Assembly (NCBI RefSeq): GCF_002270415.1
Contig: NZ_NNRI01000022.1
Span: 558,001 to 622,000 of the forward strand
Length of the DNA: 64,000 nucleotides
Direction of reading: 5' to 3'
Source of the DNA: Mesorhizobium sophorae
GTDB lineage: Bacteria > Pseudomonadota > Alphaproteobacteria > Rhizobiales > Rhizobiaceae
A program made the position numbers and the translations under genes. Positions within the stretch are counted from its first letter, which is position 1. Each line of letters begins with the position of its first letter. Positions 33,761-41,575 of the stretch are shown piece after piece. Below the pieces are notes generated by a model. It worked only from the letters and a program-made list of their open reading frames with translations. It was not told where the DNA came from and ran no database searches.

Positions 33761-35695
33761 GTGAGCGGGCGGCTGGGTTTCTCCCCAGCCCTCACATCGC
33801 CGAAATCTCAGCCTGAGTGTCAACAATTAGATATATCAGCGCGGCCGAAGCTTCCCGGCATCGGCAGCCGCATCCGCGCGCTGCATGCCGCCGTCGGCGA
33901 TCGCGGTCCCACCTCCGGCGTGAAAGTTGCCGAGCGGTCGACATCGACCAAGGCGGAGGCCCTCGCCGTCGCAGGCGGAGCCTCGACATCTTTCCGGCTG
34001 TTCGACCAGGTTCCCGAAGATGCGTTCGTCGACATCCACGGCGGACCCGAGGAGCGTATCCGTTCGGCCGTCTCCGTTGCCTCTGCTGGCTTCGAATCCG
34101 ACCGCCGTGAGGCGACTCTTACGGCCCGGCGAAGCGGGCCGCTTGGGAGCGGAGGAGCTACGGTTCCACGAAGGGGAATTGTGGCTCCTCAACAGGGTCT
34201 GCCACTCTCCCTTTCCTCTCTTCCTTCCGAAATCGAAGAAGTCGAAGAAACCGAGGCCTACCGTGTTTCTCCCGGCCCACGGCGCTGGGATCTCCTCCAT
34301 AAGATTCAGAGGCTTTGCCGTCCTTCCGATCCGCTGGAAAGAGGCCCTGCCGTCTGCGGCTGTGGGCGTCCCGCCCAGGATGCCGATTCCGTCAACATCC
34401 ACCTCCGCCCCGGAACGGGCGGCAAGGTCCGCGCTGGCGTGTCCGGAGTCTACCGCTGCGGCTCGCCGTGGCTTTGTCCGACATGCGCCGCGAAAAAGGC
34501 TTTCGAGCGAGCCGAGCGTGTCGGCCGCGTCGCCTCAGCGACCTACGAACGAGGCGGTCAGGTTGCTCTTGTGGTCCTCACGGCCTCCCATGACCTTGGG
34601 ACGACGCTTGAGCGCGGCAAGCGACGGATTCAGACCGCCAGCGGCCTCGCCCGGAAGGGGCGGGCATGGGTCGAAGCCTGCGACCACTTCGGCATCCTCG
34701 GTGTCGTCGTCGGGCAAGAGGTTACCTACAGTCGGGAAAACGGCTGGCACTATCATCAGCACCTCAACGTCGTCTGCGACGGTCCCACCGATGAAGAGGC
34801 AGGCCGCGCCGGCGGCGATAGGGATGCCCTCGACGAGCTTGTGAAGGCCCGTGCGCAGGAGGCGGGCGAATACGTCGCTGATGCTTACAAACGCCACATC
34901 CGCGCCCATGGCGGCAAGGTTTCGGACAAGCACGGCTGCCATGTCCGCGTTGCCCACGATGCCGACGACGCAGCCGACTACACGTCCAAGGGCAGCATGG
35001 CTTGGGAAGTCTCCGGAGGTCATAAGACCGAAACCAGGGCGGACGGATCGATGACGCCTTGGGACATTGCCGAGGCCGCTGCGGCGGGCGACAAATTCTT
35101 CTATGCCCGGTGGAAGGAATACGAGGAGGCGATGCCGGGAACCCGCTCCTGTGTCGTTTCGCCGAGGCTGGCGAAGGTGCTGGAGATCGAGGCTGCTGCC
35201 GATGCCGAGGAAGGCGAGCAGGTCATCCACGAATCCGATGAAATCGTCGGCCAGGTCGATGCCCCTGTCTGGTCGCGCTGGATGCGTCACGGCCTCGCCG
35301 GGACGTTCCTCGGCCGCGTCGAGGAACGGGGAGAGATCGGGTTTGGCGATGCGGTCGATGAGACGCAGGGCGATGCCGACCGCATAGAGAAAGCCCATGC
35401 CGCTCGCGACAAGGAAAAGGAGCGCCAGCGGCAAGCGGGCATCACAGACCGTCAGGCCGGGCAGCTCAAGCGCCTCGCGATAGAGGCCGCCGGCCGCTTG
35501 CAGGAAGGCGGCGGGCTTGGGAGCCGTGCCCGCCTTCGTCTTGTAATCGACGGCATCGCTGCCGAGAACCCGGCCCTGCCGCGCCTGGACGAAGGATCAG
35601 TCATCGCCGCGACTACGTCGGCAGCCAGTGCCGACCGGGAGAACGCGAGACTCATGCAGAAAATCGCCGACATGCTTGGCGGCACTATCATTTGA
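33761..35695 (+). CDS. Rolling-circle-type replication initiator (HUH Rep)
   Basis: An open frame of 644 aa. Residues 180-430 carry a plasmid Rep-like core: a zinc-type 'CGSPWLCPTCAAKKAFERAERVGR', an HUH motif 'GWHYHQHLNVV', and a Tyr/Lys segment 'EYVADAYKRH' that could hold the nicking tyrosine. Such proteins nick one strand and start rolling-circle replication, which would let the excised circle copy itself. The first 170 residues are Ser/Gly/Pro-rich, have no recognised domain and begin with a weak GTG, so the real start may be further in. The C-terminal 200 residues are helical. Confidence 0.72.
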   Translation: MSGRLGFSPALTSPKSQPECQQLDISARPKLPGIGSRIRALHAAVGDRGPTSGVKVAERSTSTKAEALAVAGGASTSFRLFDQVPEDAFVDIHGGPEERIRSAVSVASAGFESDRREATLTARRSGPLGSGGATVPRRGIVAPQQGLPLSLSSLPSEIEEVEETEAYRVSPGPRRWDLLHKIQRLCRPSDPLERGPAVCGCGRPAQDADSVNIHLRPGTGGKVRAGVSGVYRCGSPWLCPTCAAKKAFERAERVGRVASATYERGGQVALVVLTASHDLGTTLERGKRRIQTASGLARKGRAWVEACDHFGILGVVVGQEVTYSRENGWHYHQHLNVVCDGPTDEEAGRAGGDRDALDELVKARAQEAGEYVADAYKRHIRAHGGKVSDKHGCHVRVAHDADDAADYTSKGSMAWEVSGGHKTETRADGSMTPWDIAEAAAAGDKFFYARWKEYEEAMPGTRSCVVSPRLAKVLEIEAAADAEEGEQVIHESDEIVGQVDAPVWSRWMRHGLAGTFLGRVEERGEIGFGDAVDETQGDADRIEKAHAARDKEKERQRQAGITDRQAGQLKRLAIEAAGRLQEGGGLGSRARLRLVIDGIAAENPALPRLDEGSVIAATTSAASADRENARLMQKIADMLGGTII

Positions 35696-36349
35696 CTCCA
35701 ATTTCTTCTGCTCCGCGTCGGGCCATCCATCTCCTGCCGCAGCGCCCTTTTATGACCGGAGCAGAAGCCGCCCGTGAGGTCGGCGCTGCGCGCCTCAAAG
35801 GGAAATTTCCCCGCTTTTCCTAAGTGAAAAGCTCCTCGCGGCCGGGGCTGAAGCCCCTCCAAATTTTCCTTTGCCCTCCCGTCCGCCTTCCGCTTTTTCC
35901 CGGTCTAGGGCGCAGCGGCATACGATGGATGGCATCAAATCGGGGGCTCGTTTTCCCCATGCCTGACGGCAAAGGGGAAACAAGAAGGCAGGAAAGAGGG
36001 GCGAACGGCACCGCTGGATGGGCAGCGGCCTTCGGCCTTCGTCGTCGTGACCGGCTGCCGCCCTTTCCGCCTTCGCCTGGGTTGCCGCCCGCGTTCGGTT
36101 GCCTACCGGACACGCTGCAACTTTTTTTGCATGCGCCGGGAACCAACTCGATTCTGGATACATAGTGTCTTGCAGAATGGAAAACATAGATTGTTGACAA
36201 CGCGGAGAGTTAATTGGCGTGAACCAGTTCAATAAGACAGTTCCGCTGTCGCATTGAATTGTTGACATTACTTTACCTCGGAATCTTTTTCTCCGCTTTA
36301 TGAAAATACGCAGATCTATTTCGCAGTTTATCCTTGCGCTAAGCACAGG
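35696..36349. other. Long intergenic region, AT-rich on the right half
   Basis: About 650 bp without a convincing gene. The left part is GC-rich, the right part (36160-36349) AT-rich with two ATTGTTGACA elements (36190-36199, 36258-36267), each holding a TTGACA. This part probably contains promoters for the small-gene operon that starts at 36350, and could also hold the Rep origin. No good -10 box at ideal spacing was found. Confidence 0.5.
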
Positions 36350-36913
36350 ATGAACGCAACATATGTGTATGAGCAGCGCGAAATTGGTCGGCTGCTTCCG
36401 GAACAGGAGATGGACGTTATGGCCACATTGATCGGGAAGAACGGCCTGAAAGCCGAGCAGCGGAAGGAAATCGGGGAAGCGCTTGCCGCCGTGAACGGCC
36501 GGGCGAGCCGCTGGACGGCATCCGTGGCCGAGGTGGTCGGCTGGCTTGAAACGGCTGAAGGCCAGCTTCAGGACGCAGGCCTGCCCGCAACCTACCGTGT
36601 CGGTGCGACGGCCGATTGCTTCACAAGTGCGCCGTCCGCCAAGTCCTACGGCTATGCGGTGACCGGGAACCGCGTACTGCTACGCCGTTTCGGAAAAGAG
36701 TGGCGCGTCGTCGGCATCGAAACAATCGGCCTTTATCCCCGCGACAGCCGCGCGGACAAGGTGAAGGTGAGCCTGTCGGACGACCAGATCGAGAGGATCA
36801 AGGCAGCCGCTGCGGCACCGTTCGCCCTCCAGCCGAAGCCCGAGTCCAACCCGTTCGACGGTCCAGATGTCGATTGCTACGACGCGGAAGGTCGCTTCCG
36901 GGAAGCCGCCTGA
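36350..36913 (+). CDS. Unrecognised protein, 187 aa, first of a small-gene operon
   Basis: A soluble, mixed alpha/beta protein of 187 aa without recognised domains. Sequence such as 'LLPEQEMDVMATLIGKNGLKAEQRKEIGEALAAVNGRA' (quoted in part) is helical. It starts after the AT-rich intergenic region and is followed by seven more small plus-strand genes. Confidence 0.6.
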   Translation: MNATYVYEQREIGRLLPEQEMDVMATLIGKNGLKAEQRKEIGEALAAVNGRASRWTASVAEVVGWLETAEGQLQDAGLPATYRVGATADCFTSAPSAKSYGYAVTGNRVLLRRFGKEWRVVGIETIGLYPRDSRADKVKVSLSDDQIERIKAAAAAPFALQPKPESNPFDGPDVDCYDAEGRFREAA

Positions 36914-37007
36914 CCACGGAAACCGGGGCACCAGCCCCGGCCTTCCCCCGAGCCGTCGCAGGACGGTTCCGGAGAAGGCCGAAAGCCTGAAAACGAGGAG
37001 AACGAAG

Positions 37008-37322
37008 ATGCAGAAATTTTGGGAATCGTCGCCGGAATGGCAGCGCCAGGAGGAGTTTTTTGCTGCGCTGAAGGCGGCCGAAGAGGCGCAGGGCGAGGCA
37101 GGCCGGGGCATCCTGTCATGCGTTCGGCTGGGCATTCTGGACGGCCCAGTCTGGGAGAGCGACCGCGCCGCATACCTTCTCGCACACGAGACCTTCGAAG
37201 ATGCCTTCATGGCCTGGAGCGCGGCCCGCACGGCCTTCTGGACCTCCACCGCAGGCCAAGCCGAGGCTCGTTTCCTTGCTGACCCGATCGCCTTCAGGGC
37301 ATCGGAAAGTGAGGCAGCATGA
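37008..37322 (+). CDS. Unrecognised small protein, 104 aa
   Basis: A 104-aa helical, Ala/Glu-rich protein ('QEEFFAALKAAEEAQGEAG', 'FMAWSAARTAFWTSTAGQ'). Start ATG 37008 has GAGGAG upstream. It overlaps the next gene by four bases (ATGA). No family recognised. Confidence 0.6.
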   Translation: MQKFWESSPEWQRQEEFFAALKAAEEAQGEAGRGILSCVRLGILDGPVWESDRAAYLLAHETFEDAFMAWSAARTAFWTSTAGQAEARFLADPIAFRASESEAA

Positions 37323-37675
37323 GCGAGATCGACAGGGATATCGAGGATGCAGCAGCGTCTGTGGGCGTCACGATCGAAAGCGCCAGCGAAATGCATGTTT
37401 CGATCACGCCTGACCACGGCTTCGGCTTCTACGTAACCAGGCACGGGTGGCTGTACACGCGCCAAGGTCCGGACGGTCTATTCGAGGCACCGACGAGCAC
37501 GGCACACCGCAAACGGACAGGGCAGGCGATAGCGGTGAGTGATTCTCTTGAGGATCTCCCCAACTCCGGCGTGGAAGTATTTCCAACAGCCGCCGACGCG
37601 ATCCGGACGACGCTCAAAAACTACTTGGTCGAAGCGGCCCCCGTACGAAAACTTAGCGATTTTGAAGGCGACTGA
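37319..37675 (+). CDS. Unrecognised small protein, 118 aa
   Basis: A 118-aa acidic protein overlapping the preceding gene by four bases, so translationally coupled. It has a beta-rich middle ('HGFGFYVTRHGWLYTRQGPDGLF'-like, in part) and no recognised domain. The next gene starts two bases after its stop. Confidence 0.58.
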   Translation: MSEIDRDIEDAAASVGVTIESASEMHVSITPDHGFGFYVTRHGWLYTRQGPDGLFEAPTSTAHRKRTGQAIAVSDSLEDLPNSGVEVFPTAADAIRTTLKNYLVEAAPVRKLSDFEGD

Positions 37676-37677
37676 AA

Positions 37678-38064
37678 ATGAACGCGGAGGCTACACCATC
37701 AAGAAAAAGGGGCGGACGCCCGCCCTTCGGCGGTAGCCGCGAGGCCGCAGCCGCTGACCGCGAGCGTCGGCGTGACGAGTACGCTGACCTCCGGAGCCGC
37801 TTGGCGATGTCGCGGGCAGCGCTGGCAAGACTTCTCGGCCTGTCGGTCGGGACCGTCGGGCTCTACCCTGCGCGGTCGAGCCCGACGGCACCCACCGACG
37901 CGACCCTTGCGAAGATGCGCGCGGAGCTTGTCCGTCGTGCCCGCGTGACGATCGAGGAAGCCGAAATGCGGGCGGAGATCGAACGCGATTTGGCTGTGCA
38001 TGAAGCCCGCTGGCATGTCGAAAAATATGCCAGCGAGGCCGAAAATCTGGAGGACGTAGCATGA
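37678..38064 (+). CDS. Small protein with helix-turn-helix-like segment, 128 aa
   Basis: Residues 37-65 ('RSRLAMSRAALARLLGLSVGT') look like a helix-turn-helix, preceded by a basic N-terminal tail ('PSRKRGGRPPFGGSREAAAADRERRRDEY' in part). A DNA-binding role for the small-gene operon is plausible. It overlaps the next gene by four bases. Confidence 0.6.
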   Translation: MNAEATPSRKRGGRPPFGGSREAAAADRERRRDEYADLRSRLAMSRAALARLLGLSVGTVGLYPARSSPTAPTDATLAKMRAELVRRARVTIEEAEMRAEIERDLAVHEARWHVEKYASEAENLEDVA

Positions 38065-38267
38065 TGTCGGCGACCCCTGAAACCACCGACATCAATCTCG
38101 TGGCCTTCGAGTTCCACACCCGGATTCGAATGGTAGAAGCCGCCGCGGATCTCGCCATCGAAAGCGGGGAAGGCGTCCGCCAGAGCTACGACGTCGCCTT
38201 CGCGTGGTGGTGGGTCTTCGCCAATGCCCTGGAACGTGACCGGCGGTCATCAGCAGCGAGGCCATGA
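38061..38267 (+). CDS. Unrecognised small protein, 68 aa
   Basis: A 68-aa protein overlapping the preceding gene by four bases. It is Trp-rich near the end ('VAFAWWWVFANALERDRR'). The coupling to its neighbours supports that it is real, although the family is unknown. Confidence 0.5.
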   Translation: MMSATPETTDINLVAFEFHTRIRMVEAAADLAIESGEGVRQSYDVAFAWWWVFANALERDRRSSAARP

Positions 38268-38338
38268 TGCCAGGGCGTAGCATTCACAGATCCGAAATCG
38301 GCATGGCGGACTCATTCTCCGCTGTGCCGGAGGCCTTC

Positions 38339-38376
38339 GAAAATCGGGTGGAACGCGGGGGTGTAACCCGATTTTC
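38339..38376 (+). terminator. Hairpin between small genes, possible attenuator or terminator
   Basis: Arms GAAAATCGGGT (38339-38349) and ACCCGATTTTC (38366-38376) pair perfectly around a 16-base loop. It lies 34 bp before the start of the 38-aa gene and may divide the operon into two levels of expression. Confidence 0.55.
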
Positions 38377-38409
38377 AAAGACCTCAGACACGTCAAAAAG
38401 GAGAACGAC

Positions 38410-38526
38410 ATGTTGAAATTTTACCTGAAGGCCACGGCGCAAACCGCCATGGAACTCGCCATCGCCGTCGTGATCTTCTGCGGCGGCATGGTCCTCCTCC
38501 TCACCTACGCGGCGAGGGGCTTCTGA
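38410..38526 (+). CDS. Very small membrane protein, 38 aa
   Basis: The reading frame gives a 38-residue protein with one long hydrophobic helix ('LAIAVVIFCGGMVLLLTYA') after a basic N-terminal part. A good ribosome site (GGAGA) lies before the ATG. It is too short for most gene finders. No family recognised; such single-pass peptides may be toxins or membrane adaptors. Confidence 0.55.
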   Translation: MLKFYLKATAQTAMELAIAVVIFCGGMVLLLTYAARGF

Positions 38527-38555
38527 CATTCTTCCCCTGAAAAGAGGAAATTCCT

Positions 38556-39032
38556 ATGACAAACATTGTCCGTTTCCCAGGCCGGGGTTCCGCGTCAGCT
38601 GCACCAGATTCCCTGTCTTTCCTGCACGGCTGGCGGTTTCTTGCCGTTGTCGAGAGCGGGGAGGACTACGCGTTGCCAATCCGTGGCATTGCGCATGACG
38701 ACGGCCCGACGATCGAGATTAATCCTGTCTACATCACCCGCGCCGATCTGGAGGACAGGTCAAGAGTCGTCCTCTGGCTGTGTCCAACTCTCATGCAAAT
38801 TTGCGGCGCTTTGCTGGCCGAAAGCTTGGAGGCATCGGACGGTATTGGCCGTTTCACCACACAGCGCTGGCGGGCATTTCGTAGCGAGGCGAGCCGCCAT
38901 GTAACCATGGACTGGCGCGAAATTCTCGCTTCGACACGCCGCGAGGGCGTGGGCTACATGGCCGATCACCTGACGGCATCCCTGTTCATGGAAAGCGGGC
39001 TCGATGACCGCTTAGGAGATCATCATGCCTAA
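38556..39032 (+). CDS. Unrecognised protein, 158 aa
   Basis: A 158-aa soluble protein with a 'NIVRFPGRG' N-terminus often seen in small proteins of rhizobial islands, and helical C-terminal half ('ESLEASDGIGRFTTQRW'). Its stop lies inside the following gene, which overlaps it by 8 bases. No family recognised. Confidence 0.58.
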   Translation: MTNIVRFPGRGSASAAPDSLSFLHGWRFLAVVESGEDYALPIRGIAHDDGPTIEINPVYITRADLEDRSRVVLWLCPTLMQICGALLAESLEASDGIGRFTTQRWRAFRSEASRHVTMDWREILASTRREGVGYMADHLTASLFMESGLDDRLGDHHA

Positions 39033-39168
39033 GATTCTTGAAAAATGGAAAGCCGCCGGAGCTGAACAGCGAAAGAGGCCGCTAGCAAGAAGCCTCACCG
39101 AAATCAGCCTCCTTTTCGGCGGCAGCGCTCTCCTTCTGTGGTGGATGGTCACGGCAATCCAGCTGTAG
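39025..39168 (+). CDS. Very small membrane protein, 47 aa
   Basis: A 47-aa protein with one hydrophobic helix ('SLLFGGSALLLWWMVTAI') and a basic N-terminal segment. TAGGAG precedes the ATG, and the gene overlaps its upstream neighbour, so coupled translation is likely. It is the last gene of the run and the second tiny membrane protein in it. Confidence 0.55.
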   Translation: MPKILEKWKAAGAEQRKRPLARSLTEISLLFGGSALLLWWMVTAIQL

Positions 39169-39177
39169 CGCGGCAGG

Positions 39178-39759
39178 CTAGTGCGGCGGGCTCTGAATAA
39201 ACGTCATTCCCCCGACACTGACACCGCTGACGGCTCCGCCCCAGCTGCTCCCGACGGCCGAATCCCGGTCGGCCTTCGACCAGCCGGGAAGGACGGCGAC
39301 CCCGCCCCACTCGTCGGTGCAGCCGAAGGTTTCGGGATCCAGGTACGCTTCAAAGCCGTAAATGTCCGGGAGCTCCGACGCGTCGTAGTAGATAAAGACC
39401 CCGCCGGGGCCGCTCCCGTCCGGCGCGGTATAGATCGTGTCGGCATCAACCTGGAACGTGATCGGCGTGCCAACCAGGTGCACTAGCGAAGCGGCCGTAG
39501 TCGTCCCCGAGGCTGGGCAGTAAAGGTGCCAGCCGTTGTTGAGCTCGATGTCGATATACTGCGTCTGTCCTGGATCTCCGCCGTCGTCTGGGTCACCATC
39601 ATCGCCGCCGTTGTCGGGGGTGCCGACGTCGGCGTCGACAGGCAGGACGAGGCCCGCGCGATAGCGGAAGATGAACCGCGGATCTTGCGACCAGGCAGCG
39701 CCGGCGCTGGACATGAGTACCGTTCCGGCGAGTGTCGCCGCGATGAATTTCCTGAGCAT
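39178..39759 (-). CDS. Secreted Asp/Gly-rich protein, 193 aa
   Basis: The signal peptide is about 24 residues ('FIAATLAGTVLMSSAGAAWS'), followed by a Gly/Asp-rich linker ('NGGDDGDPDDGGDPGQ') and a beta-rich C-terminal part with two cysteines ('HLYCPASG', 'TFGCTDEW') that may form a disulfide. No family recognised. It converges on the small-gene operon (gap of 9 bp). A ribosome site GGGGGAAGG precedes the ATG. Confidence 0.68.
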   Translation of the reverse strand: MLRKFIAATLAGTVLMSSAGAAWSQDPRFIFRYRAGLVLPVDADVGTPDNGGDDGDPDDGGDPGQTQYIDIELNNGWHLYCPASGTTTAASLVHLVGTPITFQVDADTIYTAPDGSGPGGVFIYYDASELPDIYGFEAYLDPETFGCTDEWGGVAVLPGWSKADRDSAVGSSWGGAVSGVSVGGMTFIQSPPH

Positions 39760-40034
39760 GAGCCTTCCCCCTTTTTATCGATCCGACAAGGATGAGCCCG
39801 TCCGCCGCAGGACTCAAAGCCGATCCTTTCCTGCCGTTTCGAGCATTCCGTTGAGATCGGGATTCCTGTCTGTTTTCCAGACCTCGCCAGAGGCCGTTTT
39901 GTGCGGCCCTGGTCAGGCGGGCAGGCGCGCCCATGGCCGAGCGCTCCGCGTCCCCTTCGGGGAGCCAGGGCCCGCCTTCCCGCCCTCCCTTGTCGGTCGC
40001 ACGGCCTCGCTGGTGAGGTCAGGAGACAAGGCAA

Positions 40035-40385
40035 ATGATCCCGAAAGCACAACAAGACTTGATGCTCGAAAATGGCCGGGCAAGCGAGGAAAGCGGCGGC
40101 CGACTACATCGTCTGCCCGTAGTCAAAATCGTTTCGCTTGATACAGGAGCGGAATGGCTGCTCTCAGAGATCTCGCCGCAAAATCACGCCATGGCCTTTG
40201 GCGTTTTCATCCCGACTGACGGCTCAATGCCACTTCTCGGCTGGGTCAGCATTCCCGAACTCTGCTACAATCGCAGCCGAGCGGGCAGGCTGCTCGACGT
40301 CGACGTCGACTTCCGGCCGACCCGGGCGATTAGCGAGACAGCCCCCGAAATCCGGTTCACTGGGAAAATACCCTCCAAACCATAA
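40035..40385 (+). CDS. DUF2958-type protein
   Basis: A 116-aa protein with the DUF2958 pattern: 'LMLENGRAS' near the N-terminus, 'LPVVKIVSLDTGAEWLLSEI' and 'GWVSIPEL'. These proteins occur on plasmids and integrative elements of proteobacteria; function is unknown. AGGAGACAAGG precedes the ATG. It is a single gene between two minus-strand genes. Confidence 0.75.
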   Translation: MIPKAQQDLMLENGRASEESGGRLHRLPVVKIVSLDTGAEWLLSEISPQNHAMAFGVFIPTDGSMPLLGWVSIPELCYNRSRAGRLLDVDVDFRPTRAISETAPEIRFTGKIPSKP

Positions 40386-40471
40386 GACAAGGGCGGCCAA
40401 TCCATGGCGAGCAATACCATCATTATTCGACTGGAGCAGTCGATTGCTAAACTAGGGTTCGACGGTCGGCT

Positions 40472-41308
40472 TCAGGGGCCGACCTTGCAACCTCGGCAGC
40501 TCATTCGGCCAATGCGGCGCTTTATATTCTGGTAGAATGGGTCGCAGATGACCTCCGGATGGAAGTGATTGACGATCATCGACCCCGGAATCTCTGCGCG
40601 CAGGCAGAAGGTGAAATCCAGCTCCGGCACCCAGTCCGGCCTGTTGACCTTGATCCGCGTCCACTCCTGCAGCAGTGCTTTGGCAAGCTGCTCCCGTTCA
40701 TGCGATGCTACCATGCTGAGTGGCAGATCAACGGCAAGAATGGTTGGCACTCCTCGCCGTCGAAGCGATCCATGCGCTTCAAATCCGAGCACGCATTGAA
40801 TCCACTCGCTGCCGTAAAGCAGGTAGTGGCCAGCGCTGTTCGTCAGCCCCCGATCATCCATCACGAGATACAGTCGGCCCGTATCGCGATCCTCACTATC
40901 GAAATCCCGAAGGCGTTGTTCAATGGCTGGCCGCAGATATGCGAGTTGGTCTTCCTCGCTCACGATACGTCTGACCTCGTCGGCAAGAACGGCCGGATCG
41001 TTTCGTCGGATTCCAATCCTGTGATACGTGCCAGCATCATCCGTGCGGCAGCCGTGAAATGTGCGTGCCGTCGCAAAAGAGAGAGCGTCGGCAAGAGTCT
41101 CCACGACGTATTCGACTTCAAATTGAAGCACGGTTTGGGTCTTCTTCAGCCAATCGGAATCGTCCCAGCAAATATCCTGCTCGCCCATCCGTTGCAGGTG
41201 TCGGATACCACGCTCGTTCAGAAAGGGACGGACCCAACGAGAAACGGTCGGCATCCAGAACTTCGGCTCCTTCCAGTCAATGACCCTACCTCGCCAAACT
41301 GCACTCAT
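40472..41308 (-). CDS. Unrecognised protein, possibly ADP-ribosyltransferase-like, 278 aa
   Basis: No family is certain. Residues 80-180 hold 'TFHGCRTDDAGTYHRIGI' and 'GRLYLVMDDRGL...HYLLYGSEW', an H...Y...E order like that of ADP-ribosyltransferase folds; this is a loose resemblance. A C-terminal part ends with two cysteines. The protein has no membrane helix. It is divergent from the AlbA_2 gene (267 bp between starts), so the two may form a module. Confidence 0.6.
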   Translation of the reverse strand: MSAVWRGRVIDWKEPKFWMPTVSRWVRPFLNERGIRHLQRMGEQDICWDDSDWLKKTQTVLQFEVEYVVETLADALSFATARTFHGCRTDDAGTYHRIGIRRNDPAVLADEVRRIVSEEDQLAYLRPAIEQRLRDFDSEDRDTGRLYLVMDDRGLTNSAGHYLLYGSEWIQCVLGFEAHGSLRRRGVPTILAVDLPLSMVASHEREQLAKALLQEWTRIKVNRPDWVPELDFTFCLRAEIPGSMIVNHFHPEVICDPFYQNIKRRIGRMSCRGCKVGP

Positions 41309-41575
41309 ACGGCCCCCGAAATATTTCCAGCGATCTTAGTCAACTCAGCCGCTCCCGTCAGAAAGTCGTCGATTCCTATGTTCACGGATGAACTGGGCGC
41401 GTCCCGCGCGAGAAAGCCAGAATGGGCATGCGCATCTCGAACAGCTTGACGGTGGGCGCTGTCACTTCGGCAGGGTAGACTGACAGGGAAGCCGCTGGTG
41501 TTGGCGTGCCTCTTCGAATTATATGGCAAAGTCACACAGTTAATTGCGCTTTGTCGAGCAGACGGACACAGGTGG

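Noticed and set aside
33836..34402. Minus-strand open frame of 188 codons opposite the Rep N-terminus
   Set aside because: It is more Arg/Gly-rich than a real protein and has no ribosome site; I kept the Rep frame, but with doubt about its first 170 residues.
35795..36346. Minus-strand open frame of 183 codons before the small-gene run
   Set aside because: Composition is not protein-like, and it lies in the AT-rich promoter region.
40404..40531. Plus-strand frame of about 42 codons before the unknown 278-aa gene
   Set aside because: It overlaps the end of the convergent gene and lacks a good ribosome site.
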